Part shown: positions 42,077 to 56,200 of the stretch, piece by piece
Position numbering within the stretch: position 1 is the first letter of the stretch
How the letters are laid out: every line of letters begins with the position of its first letter
DNA from: Arachis hypogaea
Lineage: Eukaryota > Streptophyta > Magnoliopsida > Fabales > Fabaceae
Direction of reading: 5' to 3'
Assembly: GCF_003086295.3 (NCBI RefSeq)
Contig: NC_092044.1
Coordinates: 873,001-937,000, forward strand
Length of the DNA stretch: 64,000 nt
Notes under the pieces: generated by a model
Told to the model about the DNA's origin: nothing
The model's database searches: none
What the model saw: the letters and a program-made list of their open reading frames with translations, nothing else
Made by a program: the position numbers and the translations under genes

Positions 42077-44601
42077 TTACTTTGATTGCAAGAGACCAGC
42101 TTCTTTATAGCTCTCAACAGCATCAGTGAGTGTCTCCTCCAATGGCTTGTATCTCCAACCAAGCCTCTGTAGTTTCTCTGAGCTTAACTTTGTTTGATGA
42201 TCATCCACCTCAACAAAGCTACCAATAATGCAAATTGTGTTTAGAATTGATACTAACAAGCAAAAGATCTGTGTTTCCTAAAACTTCATCCTTTTGTCAT
42301 AAATAAGATAGGAATTTAATTTTGATACACTTTCAGTGTAGTATAAATAGTTTGACTCGTGCATCCAATTACGTAATGTCACTTCAGTAAAAATAACTAT
42401 TTTTCACATTGACCGTATGAATGGTAATTAAAAAAACAGATGTGATTGCAAGACGGTGTAAAATACTTTACACTGTCAACGCATCAAAATTAAACTCACA
42501 AGATAGAAATTGGTTCATCATTGATAATTGAAAATTTTCATCATAGATCATGGGGAAAGTGAAGCTTACTTTGTAGGGTAGTTGTAGTTTGGATATTTAC
42601 TCTTCAATTTCTCCACCATATCCTTTGCTTTAACAGGGTGTGAAGTGCATATATATCTCCCTTCTGCTTCAGGCTTTTCATAAGCCAAAAGAATTGCATC
42701 GGCTACATCTCGCACATCAACTATCCAACGATGTTTGTTCTCCAATGATTCACAACCTTAAACATGAATTCATATATACATTTCAAAAAAGAGAACTATG
42801 GATGCTAAAAGTTATAATTTACAAATAGAATGAAACATATGACATCTGTTTAGATTAGTTTACTTCATGGTCAACTAAATTTACAAACCAAACGTGGAAT
42901 CTGCTTGCACAAGAGGAAATTTTATGCCAATTTTGTTGTTCATGTGTCTCAAGATTTTAATTGTTTGCACTTTAAGGTATACGAGAAGAGCTTCGAATGA
43001 ACCACACCACAAAAGTTAGCTATTTTAACCGTTCAAGTCTAGGCCGGTGCATGATAACTACCACTGCAGAGTAAATAAACTAGCATATTGTAGAAGACAG
43101 TAATAATTAAGCATTTAAGCACCTTTCAAAATCTTGAGGAGAACCAAGCTACTTGCATTCACAATAGATGACCTTAAAATGGGTCCAAGCACAAGGGTAG
43201 GACAAATGCTCACCACATCAAGCCCGGTTCTTTTCGCAAAGTCTAGGGCCTGCTCTTCAGCCTCTGTCTTGGAGAAGCAATACCAGTTCTGAATCATACA
43301 AAAAAACTTGAGAGTTTAGTCATATATAACACAAATGTTCTCTACAACTGATACGGTTGTAATTATAAGACCAATGACAAATTCGTATCACAAGCATATA
43401 TGTAACAGAATTATACTGACATTGGTTTTTCTGCAATAGTCTTTATCAGACCAACAAGATTCATCAATCACTTTGTCATTTGGAAAATTTGGGTTCATGA
43501 AAGCAGCGGCTACAGATGACACATAGATGACTCGTTCCACTTTAGCTTCAAGAGAAGCTTCGAGCACATTGGTAGTTCCCTTGACGGCAGGCTCAATCAT
43601 TTCTACCTGCAGAAATTTCTACTATTACTAGCATCATTGATTCCACAGGAAAAACGTGTTAGAGATATAATCATTCATGTTGCTTCTTTCTATTAGCTTA
43701 AGATTTTGGAATGAGTGATTTCATGACATGGTATCAAAACTCTATGTCCGAAAGATCTAGAATTCGATTCTTGGTGAACTCCAAAAGTGAAAAATAGCAT
43801 AAGGCTTATGCAAAAAACAAACCCAAAAAAGACTTTTGCTTGAGAGGGAATGTCAGAGATATAATCATTCATGTTGCTTCCTCTCATCAGCTTAAACTTT
43901 TGAGATCAGTGGTTTCAAGACAAAATGAATATATAGGCCTCACACTGGTTAACATGTAAATTGGATAAATAAGAACATAAACACAACATTAACTCCACAA
44001 CCATAATAATTTTCCCATTAATCACAAAACTAATGCTACTGCAGATTTGTCAAATGAACTATTTTGAAGACAATGATCAAACAAAATAAATCCTTTAAGC
44101 TTTGACATAAATAAATCAAAGAGTATTATGATATTAGAAGATTCCATGCCTCAGGGTTGGTTGATGTTGTTGAAGGCACAGGGCAAGCAACATGGAAAAC
44201 AGCATTGCATCCAGCAATTGCTGACTGAACTGATTCATAACTCAACAAATCTGCTTTGAAGAGTTTAAGATTCTCAGAAGCTCCCTCAAGCTTCATCAAG
44301 TGAGCATATTTCTCATCACCTACTCACAAATTAAAACAAATAAAATTATAATTTTGTATTGAGTTTAGCATTAACTCAAAAGAGTATCTGCAAGAGATTA
44401 GTAAGAAAACAAAATTATGAGAGTGGTTTCAATTTAGAAAAAGAAATAAAATGGGGATTGGTGAAAAGTACCAGGTTGTCTAACAGTGCCATGAACGATG
44501 TATCCTTTGGAAAGAAGAAACTTAACAACCCAAGAAGCTAAGAAACCTCCTGCACCAGTTACACATATTTTCTTCTTTGCTGCAGAAGCTGCCATTGCCA
44601 T
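42077..44601 (-). CDS. CCR-like NADPH reductase, copy 2 (intact)
   Basis: Six exons on the minus strand: 44601-44472, 44319-44150, 43606-43421, 43288-43123, 42756-42570 and 42218-42077. They give 326 residues ending EAGLLQSK. The family reduces activated or free aldehydes and ketones of phenylpropanoid type with NADPH in the cytosol. Visible are the Rossmann motif VTGAGGF at residues 14-20, the Ser of VIYVSS (130-131) and the YxxxK Y165/K169 in NWYCFSK. True cinnamoyl-CoA reductases carry NWYCYGK at this place, so this is a CCR-like or phenylacetaldehyde-reductase-like member; the substrate is not assignable. Exon sizes 3, 4 and 5 (186, 166, 187) equal those of copy 1. Intron 2 starts with GC, the others with GT. 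An ATG-GCA-ATG start offers two adjacent Met. Confidence 0.9.
42314..42497. mobile_element. Foldback MITE in intron 5 of the reductase
   Basis: The left arm tttaattttgatacactttc and the right arm (reverse complement gagtttaattttgatgcgtt) are complementary, with agtgtaaagta-like inner arms. Same family as 41661-41845. Confidence 0.65.
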
Positions 44602-47600
44602 TTTCCTTCCTTATGTCAAGCTCAAGTAGAGTTCTTTTCTCTGCTTCTTTCTTCAATCTTCGCCTCTTGTAAAGAATCTTCTTAGTTTTTCTATTTGAGT
44701 CCTGAGTCAATGTTATATATTGTTTGTTGGATTTTGTTATATATAAAAGGCAAGTGACACGCCACGTTGAACAAAAAACAAGAAATGCATGTGAATGCGA
44801 TGCCACGTTTTAAAATAACATTATATTATGTTTATACTAAAATTAACCACAAAAATTAATCATTAATATAAAATATATTAAAATATAAATAAATATTAAA
44901 AATAAATTAAATTATATATATTTATGTATAAATATATTAATAATTAGTTTTAGTTTATAAATAATATTTTTATTTAAAATATCAATATGTTTTCACATTC
45001 TTTCATTATTATTTTTTTCAACTATACAGCTTTACATTTCTTTTCCGTAGTTGTTGAATCGGATTATTTATGAAAAAGGTTCTACAATGGCACTGTAATG
45101 TTCCTTCCTTTTTTTCTTTTTTTTTTTTATCAACTAACCCAAAAAAGTCTGTGAAGCGTATACATCTAAGTCCAACTGATAATTATTCTTTCCATATATT
45201 ATCTAGAGAAAATTATTGTAAAAGACCATTAATAAAACATAATTAATGAAAAGGATGGTTAATATTAAAATAATTAAAAAGGATTAATTTATATATTATT
45301 AAAAACAAAAATTAAAAAAACATTGAAAAGATAATATTATTCTAATAATTTCTCTTCTCTTTTTTTTTTGTTTTTTTAGGATTGAATACAGGTAGCGGGT
45401 ATTCAATTATCTGTCTGAATTCGAACCGAACCAATTAAATTGGTTCTAGAATCAACGGATAATCGGGTCCAATTCCAAACTAAACCAATGGTCTTTATCA
45501 GTGATTCATTCGGATATCAGTTCTAAGGGTGCGAAACTCTAACCAACCCGTGAACCTGATCGTATATTAATTAAATAAAAAAATAAAAATATATATGGCT
45601 TTTAGTAGCTTTTTAGTGAGATTATTCGCTGTTAATTGTTTGGATTTTAATGAGTATAATTTTTAATATATTTGGTGTTTAACATGTTTAGATTATTTAT
45701 ATTGATGTTACATGTTTATTGTACTTGTTGAACTTTTAAGATAAAAATTTAGTTTTTTTTTATGAATTTCAAAGTCATTAGGTACCTAATTATCCAAACT
45801 GAACCAATCCGTTCTTAATCGGTTTGGTTTGGTTCGAATATATGTACAAAAAAATACAAATTTAAACCAAACCAAATCAATTACATTTTGATCGGTTCAA
45901 TTCTAATTTCACTTTGAACCCAAACCAAACCGACTCGTGCTCACCTCTAGTTTTCTTTCTCCATCTGAATTATTTGTTTTATACTCATTGTTGACTACTT
46001 TATATATGATAATGATAAGACATTAGTATACTCCCAGGTCCTAAGTCTTAGATTTTGTGATTGGCAGCAACAAATATCTCTATAAATTATAGATGAAGAA
46101 TAAGAATTTGAGTATTATAAACAATTCGAAAAAAAAAGGGATATATTTACAAAAATAAATAAATAAAAAAATAATCTAAAAATATATTTGTCTTTTCACA
46201 AAAAAAAAAAATTAATCCTTCTCTTTAAATATTATAAAATTAATCTTTTTAAATAATTTTTATATTAAAAATCTTTTTTAATAATTAAATCTTCTTTATG
46301 ATCCTTTATACTAATTTTTCCTATTATCTATTTAAATTCGATTTTGAAAGTTGAGTATTGAATTGTATGCATCTATTTTTTGTGAGTGATCCACAAACTA
46401 AAAACATTTCGAGTCTAAATTGAGAGATGCCTTTTATGGGGAAAAAAAATATTTAAAATGTGCATATGTTGCAAGACATGTTAAATTGAGAACATAACGA
46501 TAAGCAATCATGCGACTTGGGACTAATACGACACAATTTTGGAGGTGAATAATGATACTATGATAGTGATGTGGAGATTACCAAATCATTGGTACTAAGA
46601 AAAGACCATTTGCATAAACAATAATAGATTTGGAAAAAGAGAGTAGCTAAGTAGGTATTACCGTATTAGATGTGAAATTCTTTTGTGAACTCGAAATAGT
46701 CACAACTCAAATGACACATGGTCAATAAATAGCATGTAAAAATTATCCAAACTTCTTTTTCCAAATTAATTTCAGGATAATGTAAACAACCAGACGGGAA
46801 AAATAAAACAGATAAGCTCAGTTAAAATTATGATATAAATACCAACATACCAGGGTTTCAAATTCTGGGTTGTGCACCGAATAAGAACTTGTTTGGATAA
46901 ACTTAAAAAAAAAAAGAGAAATTTCAAACGATCTTTTTTAAAAAAATAAAAATACTTTTTATGTTCAAATATTTCATTAAAAATATATTTTTATCTAATA
47001 ATTATATTTAGGTAGAATAATATAAAAATATTTTTTGTTTATTTATAATATTAAAAAAAATTTAAGTTAAAAAATTTAAATTATAACTTCTAAAATAGGA
47101 TATCTTTTATTTTTCCAATGATTTTACTTTTACTATTAAAAAGAAATAAAAAACAGTAATCAACAATCTAGTTGCAATAATCAAAGAGGATACTCTGGGG
47201 AGAATCTATCGTGAAAGCAGAACATTTTGCTAACCTAATTATCTGTTTTCCCTGATACATGATATGATTCTTGTGACAAACAAAAAGCTATTTAAAATTA
47301 AAAATTTTCACAAAATTCAACCTAGAATTGATAGAATGATATAATGGGTTGACCATAAGACTAATCTAAATCTTCTCCCTGGAAAAATGGACCAACATAT
47401 CTCTTCAACAGTTGACACAGCAGAATCATACCAATCAAAACTACAAACAAAACAATGACTCACCCAGTTGGCCAGTTTCACTGAAAATGTTTAAAACTGG
47501 ACTAACCTTCTGTATGAGGAATACTTGCGTAGTTCTAGAACACATTTAAAATTATCAATAACCACTATTTTTTCTTTGCATCCAGATCATAGAAGTATTT

Positions 47601-47752
47601 CTCCCTGGTATACCTGGTCAGATTATCAACAACAATGATGGGTAGTTGTCTTTTTGTATAGTCCAATTAGTTTATGTTCAGAGGGGTCTTCTCATTAGCT
47701 TACCAGAAGAATGACCATATGAACTGATTGCATGACTTGATCTACCTCTGGC
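44602..47752. other. Intergenic: reductase promoter, MITE, hAT-type element
   Basis: The first about 50 bp (tcaagctcaag.agagtt) still align with the upstream flank of reductase copy 1. A diverged AT-rich MITE lies at about 44820-44985 and a hAT-type element at 45378-45949. The remainder is AT-rich without a recognisable gene. Confidence 0.55.
45378..45949. mobile_element. Probable non-autonomous hAT-type element
   Basis: The subterminal regions are full of aaccgaaccaa/ttggtttggtt motifs typical of some hAT families. The ends aggattgaatac and (reverse complement) tagaggtgagcac are weakly similar. The flanks gttttttt and gttttctt form an imperfect 8-bp duplication. Confidence 0.55.
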
Positions 47753-50700
47753 CTATGTTTTGCGACCATGATCTGGATTATCACGTAGACCTAGCTTAGA
47801 TATAACGAAACAATAAGATTCCCAATCACTTCTTCTGAGGTATTTCAATAATCTTTTTCTCCTCTGAACCATTGCTATCAAGCCTTTACGAGAATGCACA
47901 TCCTAAATCATGATAGAATGAATCAAGTAAGGTATATGAGAGTAATATGCTAAGAACGATTTTCACCATGTAATCCGAAATAAAAATCGAAGGGTCAAGA
48001 GACGGGTTGAAATCGAAACAGTGGTGACATTGCACAAGAGGGATCTCAAGGGTGAACTAATAAGATGGATCATGGCAAGACTGCAAAAGTGCAAATTGAA
48101 TTAAGAAGCAATCATATGACCAGCAATAATAATACACTATTTTTCGTTCATCTGATATACTAGTAGTAAGGATGCTTATTCGGACCATTGGTTTTTATCT
48201 ATAACTTAACATACATACAGCTTAATAGAAGTCCAACTCAAACAGAAATAGCTCCAGATTCATATGAAATTGGTTGGTTCAAAAAATTTCTGCCACCAGT
48301 AGTTATTTTCATTTCAATATATAGAAGATTAAGATCAATGAGAGATGTTGGAAGAAGTAACTCACCTTCTTGTGTAGAACAGCTGATAGATGCTTAATCT
48401 TAGTTGTGAGTTGTGCAACTGCATGAAGCCAAAATGACATCATTGATTCCATAACAAGTTCTTATAACCATTTTCATAAGCATTTCCAATACACTTTTGA
48501 TATCATCACTTTCATCTAATTATGAACCTATATTGCAATAAGACAGTCACACAATGTTTCAGATTTGATAGGAAGGTAACTAAAGCAAATTCATTCCCTT
48601 CCTTCCACATGCTACTCATAAATAAAACAGTTAATTAATAATAGCCCTTACCTTGAACTCGAGCAGATCCACAGTCTGACTCTGACATTTTGAACTCATC
48701 TCTAACCTTTGCAAGTTCAATTTTCAACTTTTCTTCTGAGGACATATTATCTGGATGGAAGTACTGGAATTAGCAAAAAGTGGCAATGTCAGGGTATCAA
48801 ATTTGTTAAAACTCAGAACTATCGACAATCTAATACCGCAAGTTATTATAGATATTTCTAATAAAACCAACACATATCAACAACGGATGCACTCAATAGT
48901 ATCAAGGAGAAAGCAATTTTGAAGTATAGAACTGTGAAGTTAATGTCAACAACAATGGATTCGACATGGAAAAACATTTCTCTAAATAGGTAATGTCGCA
49001 AGTTTTGAGTTTGACAATGGAATGAAGGTTCAGATCACCAAAACAAGAAGGAATATAGCAAATAAATAGAAAATAGACCAAAGCAAACCATTACTTACTT
49101 TTTCAACAAGCTGCTCTTTAGGGAGACCCGAATAGTAGGCTGGAGTCCCAATGAACTGGCTTAAGATATCAGATTTCTGCACTGGATAATTCAAACAATT
49201 AGTAATTCGCTTTTAATCAAAATCATGCCACATTAGTTTCACACTACTATCAGAGTCAAATTTAACAAATATACACAAGAACCGAGATTGATTCCAGCCC
49301 ATCACATCAAATTAATGGTGATTCATGACAAGCCTATACTTCATCAACCTCATGCCAAATTTTAAAATACAGCAATGACCAAGGGTCTATTTGAGATGGC
49401 TAAGGAGTGAACCGGAGGACGTGTCACAGTGGGGACAACTGCAGAGAGCATGCTTGAGGGAGTTAAACTAGGAAGGAGAGACAAGGCGAACAAAGGACAC
49501 CAGGTCCATAACTCGCTACCGCAACCAAATCCGGGGATTAGAGACAGGGTGGATCCCCTCCACCCACACAAAACTACAAAACATAGGCTAAGCTTTATCT
49601 CACTAGACGGTGTGGAACAATGTCATCACGTTCTTATAATCCTATCCTAAATCCTAATCAATGTTATCCAAGTTGAAGTGAAGTTCTAAATTCAATCCAT
49701 ATATTAAATAAATAAAAATGACAACCACCAAGCTTTTACTGATTCCTATTATGTACTAATCCCTATAGTCAACTCAGCCCCTCAAAATTGAAACCTTCAA
49801 TATCATGTGAAAGATAAAATCAAATCCAAAAACACAAGAAATTAAAGCTTGTTACTAACGTGAACTCTTCCTAGACTTTTCATCTTCAGATAGCAGGCAC
49901 TCTCTCATGTCCTTGAATAGTACCCCTCCTGTGACATTGGACTCAGCTTCCTCCACCTCCTTCTCTCTCATCCTCTTCAACCTCTCGTTCAATTCTTCAA
50001 TAGAGAACCACTCTTTTCTCATTCCCTCAGGTCTCAGCTTCTTCAATTTCTCCCCCAATTCGCCAAAGCTATAAACCTTCATAAACTCGGACTCTTCTTT
50101 GCGTCTCTTCTGCTTCAACACAGAATCCGGCAACGAGCTCGCAGTGCCAACCACATTCTCCGGCGAGGATGCTCCAGCTGCTGCGGTGGCGGAGGAATCT
50201 AACGGCCTCGATCTCAGCACCTCCCTGTACGCCTCCAACGACATCGAATCAGCTCTCCTCCGGTCTCTGGCGCGAGCCTCTCCTGGCTTCCGCAAGCCAT
50301 CGCGAACGGCGCCGAGGTTGAAAGGTCTCCTCCCTCCTCCGTGCGCCGTACCGGAGGATTCCACGTCCGGAAAGGGCGTTTTCCGGCACATGGTTCGGTC
50401 GTAGATATCACTGAATGAAAGCGGTTCGGCCGGCGGGGATTCGGCGGCGGTGCGGCGGCGAAATTCGGAGAGGGTTCGACGGATATCGTGGAGAGAGTTC
50501 TTCTGTTGCTGCTGATGTTGCTTTTGCTGTTGCTGCTGATGATAATGAGTGTTGGTGAATGAGGATTGCTCTGAGGGTGTTGAAGGATATTGTGATTGTG
50601 ATTGTGATTGTGGTTGTTGGTGTTTGAGAGTGTGTTTAAGGTCCCTGAGAGAAGAAGAAGAAGAAGAAGAAGAAAAATATTTGGAGAATAAAAAGAACAA

Positions 50701-50835
50701 AGTCGGGTTTGTGAAAGGGTTGTTGTTGGGTTTGGTCCTGAGTTGAAGAAGAAGAAGAAGGGCCATGGCGGAAGGAGCAAAGTGATCAAAGCGAGGGGTT
50801 TTGGGAAGGGTTCTAAGGGTGCTTACAATTTGCAT
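47753..50835 (-). CDS. Mitochondrial ribosomal protein uS15m (S15 family)
   Basis: Five minus-strand exons: 50835-49860, 49181-49099, 48763-48652, 48418-48366 and 47902-47753, giving 457 residues. The S15 domain is near the C-terminus: [20 protein letters not shown], then [20 protein letters not shown]. This is the fold that binds small-subunit rRNA. A long N-terminal extension with a Leu/Arg/Ser-rich presequence and low-complexity Gln/His stretches suggests import into mitochondria. The in-frame Met at 50766 ([10 protein letters not shown]) is a more likely start, giving 434 residues, since it opens the presequence. The exon 2 acceptor is ccag|tgcag; using the AG three bases later would break the frame. 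The plant S15 homologue with a long extension is known family knowledge. Confidence 0.88.
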
Positions 50836-53220
50836 AGTAGAAAAAGGGAAAAATTACTGAAGGGTTTACTTGAGATAAAAGTTTTGTTTTTTTCTTCGTA
50901 TTACTTGGGATAAAATTTGTAAATTATAGTTAATAAAAATTAATTTTATACGAAGTTAATAATTAAGAATTATTAGAAGATAATTTAACTAAATCTATTA
51001 AATGATAATTTGATTATATATCAAATTATTTAACGAATAGTTTTGTTGTTAATAGTTTTGTTGGAGGTGTAAATCAAAACTTTTTATGTTGGAGGTGAAA
51101 GGAAAACAAAACTTAGATCCTAGCCTAAAGGAGACCCATTTATATTTTGGGCCTAATTGCTCACCTTAAAATACTGGGCCAAACATTGACCAAAACAGAT
51201 ACTGGGCCATGCTAACTCAATTACTCAGCCCGTTTTATTAACGAAAAAAAAGGAAAGAAAATTACTCAATAAATTCGCTGCATTCTACTATTCTACATCC
51301 AATTTTCAAATCCTAAGAATTATATTCACTGAAAGAATTATATATAAATGCTCATCTTTGCTTTTAATCTGGCTCACAAGAGGTACGTATAAATGTGACA
51401 TTAAGTTTCTTGCTTGGTAGAGAAAACAATATAGAACAATATGAAAAAAAGTTTAATTTGTTGTGTCTGGTTAATTAGAAAAAATGGTTTTATTCTTTTG
51501 TTTTACTTTCTGAAATTAATTTTGTTCCAACTTTAGCAACAGATAAAAATAATCAACCTATAGAACTAAGGAGAGAAATAAAATTATAAAACAAAATAAA
51601 AAGAACACAGCTAATGAAGCAAGTTGGCAAACACTCACCGACTCACGTGCATAGCAAGAAGACAAACGTCCTCTTGCATAGCAAGACAAGGTTTTTCAGC
51701 AATTTTATATAATCTTTTTTCGTTGAACAATATATATATCATATATAAAATTTAATGATGTTAAGTTCACATCTGAGTTTGACAAAAGAAACAAGGCAAC
51801 ACATGTTACGTACACTTTGAAATTTAATGAATGCATGGCGAAGTTCGTACCTTATTGGATTGAAATGAATTGAAATTACAGTTTTGAGTTCGATGGTTTT
51901 ATACAACATACATTACACTACATGACATGCATATTGGAAAGGAAGAAACCTTTTCTTCCACGGTCAAATTGAAGCATCTCTTCATTTATCAAAGTTCCAA
52001 AACATATATATGTTATTCCAAAGACATTACATTATAAAACATAAATTAATTTAAATTAGTCGAATAGTCAGCTTACTTATTCACTTAAGTATCGAAGATT
52101 TAAATGGCAATTCATTAATCAAACAAAGTTACTTTCTTCTTGGCAACAAGTAACTAATTTTCAGATCAATAGAATGCAGTGTATTACCTTTTGTTGTGCT
52201 TTTGGGTTGTATTTGTTTACAGTGATAAGATACTAAAATAGGGACACAAAAACACAAAATCGTGTTTGCCAGAGGAGACATGGATAGAGACAATGTGTCT
52301 AAGGACATTAAATTAGTATATTTTGTGTCCATCCTGATAGAAAGAATACGGAGACACTAATAAGAGACACAACTTATTTTTCATTTTTTTATTATTCTTG
52401 TTAATTTTTTATAATTATATTTTTTATTATTATATTTTTCGTCTCAAATTTTTTAAATGAAGAAAAATGAGAATAAATTAAATTTTCATAATTTGTTCTA
52501 GTTTATCACCAAATAGAATACAAAAACACATTTTGTATCTTTATCCTTTATGTCTTGTTTTCAGACTTATCTTATTCTCGATGTTTTGTCTTGTCTTGTT
52601 CTCAAAAACAAACGCAGTCTTAATGTCTAAAATAGATGTCTCACCTTTATTTATGAGATACATTATTTTTACTCACTCGATCAGTCAAAGACTAATAGAC
52701 ACAAATTTAAATTTTATTTAAAAAATTTAATATTAGTTAATAAATTATTATATATAAAAATAAAATTTAAATTTTTGATACTCGTTTAAGTGAACCAGTG
52801 TTCAGATTACTCGACAAACTCAATAATTTGGTTTGGGTCCACATAGTTTCAACTAAATGCAGAATATACACAACATAAGTATAAATAAAGATGAATTTAT
52901 TAGGACCAAAATTTGCTGACTTCAATTCTGTGAAACAAGATTGGACCTTATGGTACTTTAATTTAGGTCACTAATAAATGGGCTACCCTATCTTTGGCGG
53001 ACAGTGGTCCTATATCTCATCGTAATGATCATCCAATGATAAAGATATCCACAACATGTCATCAAGACAAATTTTAGATCCAACGGTTCAGATTTGATAT
53101 GCATGTTCAGCGAGTCTTTCTCTTTTGGTTTTTCTTTTGTGTGCTTTTAATTCACTTCCATTCCCCCATATTCACATTCATATTCATCCTTCTCTTCAAT
53201 TCCTTCTTCATCCATTTCCA
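50836..53220. other. Intergenic between uS15m and bHLH, divergent promoters
   Basis: The two genes point away from each other, so both promoters lie here. It contains SINE head pieces (about 52055-52125 plus, 52735-52825 minus) and a Tourist-like MITE (52204-52619). No gene was found. Confidence 0.55.
52204..52619. mobile_element. Probable Tourist-like MITE
   Basis: The ends gggttgtatttgtttac and (reverse complement) gactgcgtttgtttttgag are loose inverted repeats. The inner parts share rounds of gagaca/tgtctc words. The right flank is TTA; the left flank TTT is not a perfect match. Confidence 0.45.
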
Positions 53221-56200
53221 ATGGGGGAGCCATGCCACAATTATTGGTACTCTGACATGGTAAATAATTATCAACTATATATATCCAATATATATCATTT
53301 TACTATTATAAATTTATATTTATAATATTCTACGTATTTTTTGGACTAGGTTATATTATATATTAGAGTATATATATGATGAACATAGTTTTATGTATAG
53401 GTATATAAATGTTTGTGTGAATTTTGAATTAATGTTAATTTGTTCTATATATTTAAGGGGATCCAAGATGATGATATCTTCAGCCAACGTTACAAGATTA
53501 ACTCATCACTAATTGTTGATGAAGATCATATCATTAGGGAGATCATGGATCATCATCATCATCACCAACCAGCTTTCTCATCTGAAAGTGATAATAGTCA
53601 CTCTCCCACAAATAATAATCAAAGTAAGTATATATTTTTTAATAATATAAAAAAATTTTCAAACGTTCTTGAAATACCGCTATTTCAGTAACTTTAACGG
53701 TTAATTTTAAGTAATATATATTATATATTTTTTATAATTGAAATTAATGACTAAAATTATTAAAACATTAGTATTTTACGGAAATTTAAAATTATTCCAA
53801 TGATATATATTATTCAATTTTAGGTGCAGTTTAATTTACGTGAAGTTGATAATGAAGAACCGTTAGATGAAAATTTAGTCAAATCAATCAAATCATCTAA
53901 CAACTTTCGACTAACAACTTTCGACTATCAATTTCACGTGAATTTAAATTTTCACCTTAATTTTATATGATTATTATTATTTTTTATTTTTTATTTTTTG
54001 CCTTCTAGTCAAAGGTGGTGGAAGTGGCAATACTAGTAGCTTTGTGTTCAACAACAATAATCAACATGCACCATTATTGTTGGATATGAAAGCTTCTACT
54101 TCAACATCTTCTCCAAGATCATACATTCTATCTTTCCATGATTCCACCGTTATTGCCGCCACGGTGGCCGCCGCGGCTACTCCTCCTCCTCCTCCATCAT
54201 TAGAAACCTATAATAACAATGGGAAACGACCATACCAACGCATTGAAGTGCCATTAGAAAATCAAGCAAAGAAGGTTAGAAGCTCCTCAGAGACAGTTGA
54301 TCACATAATGACTGAGAGAAAAAGGAGAAGGGAATTAACTGAGAGATTCATAGCACTTTCAGCCACTATTCCTGGCTTGAAGAAGGTTAGTACTTAGTAT
54401 ATACAAGTTATTATTGTGGTATTTATTATATCCATTTAATTTCTATTCATTATTAGTGTAAAGATATTTTACACAAGAAATTAATTATTTAAATAATATA
54501 ATAATTTAATTTTATTACATTGTTGTATTGTAAAATAATTGTAAACGAAAATTTAATCACATTATAATTTTACTTCAGCAAAATAACTATTTTTTAATTT
54601 ATCACATAAATATATAATTATTTAAAAAATAAATATATATAGAGCACATATTTTATTTAGAGACCACTTTAATAAAGACACTAAAAATATCTTTTTTTTA
54701 AGACGTTTACATGTGTCATATTATTATTAAATTTTTTATTAAATTGGTTAATAATTTATTTTTTAATAAACCAGAACAAAATCGGTTTATTATAGCAATA
54801 ATAATAAACTCAATTGTTTACATTATAATTATTAGACCCGATTTGATCTGATCGAATTAGATAATTTAAATCGAATATCTTTAAAAATTTTGATAAAAAG
54901 ATAAATATATTCTTGATTTTTTGTTTTGTGGACATTTAAATTCTTAAAAAATTAAAAATACAATTAAATCTCTAAAAAAGGAACGGGTTATTGTTATTGT
55001 TATAAAAAAATCGGTTTTATTTTAATTTTTTAAGAAATTTAAAATAATCAATTCATTAATACATCTAATAATAATAAAAATGTAAGCGTCTTTATAAAAA
55101 GACGTTTTAAGCGTTTTTATGGAAGCATTTATCCTATTACCAATAGAATAGTTCTATATATATTTCTTTTATGTCAATAAAAGGTAGAAACTTGTAGAAA
55201 ATGTATAGAATGTCCATGTTAAGAATTCATTAGAATAATAATTAATGTAATTAATTATAATGGTTTATGAAATGTAGATTGACAAATCCACTATACTTAG
55301 CGAGGCAATAAGTCATGTGAAACAACTCAAACAACGAGTGAAGGAATTAGAAGAACAAAAGAAGAAGATAAGTGTAGAATCAGTGTCATTCATTATTAGG
55401 AAATCCCACCTCATGAATGGAACTAATAATAAGGATGATGAAAAAGGTGCAATCAATAATAAAGCAGCAACAAGTGAAGCACTACTCCCAACGGTGGAAG
55501 CAAGAGTGCTCAAAAATGATGTGCTAATAAGGATCCATTGCATGAAACAAAGTGGTATTATGCTCAAAATATTGCGACATCTTAAGAGTTTTGATCTCTC
55601 TGCCATTAGCAATAGTGTATTGCCATTTGGAAATTCCACTCTTGATATCACCATTATTGCTCAGGTATATATGCACAATATTAAAAGGGTGGAAATTCGG
55701 GAACAGTCAACTTCACATGAATTTAATAGTTGAAAACTGTTAAATGGTTTGACTGATTTGACTAAATTTTCATCTAATGACTATCAGCTATTAACTTCAC
55801 GTGAAGTCGACTACACCTGAGTTTCTACCTATTAAAAAACTTTAGATATCATCTTAATCTTGTTTTTTAACAAAATTTTATTATTTAAAAATTTTTGCGA
55901 ATTAATTTTGTTAGATAGATTAATAGAATATTTTATTATTATATTTTTTTGAGATATAATTGTCTTATAATAAATTTTATTAGAACTTACTTGTTTAATA
56001 TATATATTAAAATTTTGATTAAAAATAATGAAGAGACTACTCTGTCAAAAATAATTCTCGAAAATTTTTAGAATAGTGGATTTTTTATGTACTAAAGTGT
56101 TTGAATTAAAATTCAATGTAAATTAATTTAAATATTTGCTCTTTAATTAATTATTAATATCAATATAATGTCCTAATTAATCTTTTAAGGAATTCATAGT

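Noticed and set aside
49362..49650. Opposed 69- and 73-residue frames in intron 1 of uS15m
   Set aside because: Slightly GC-rich intron sequence (49380-49570) with no recognisable protein on either strand; possibly a relic, but unsupported.
50925..51080. Further copy of the 142-bp MITE
   Set aside because: Only vague similarity (ttaattttatacgaagttaa); too diverged to claim.
55313..55654. 113-residue minus-strand frame
   Set aside because: Antisense of bHLH exon 4.
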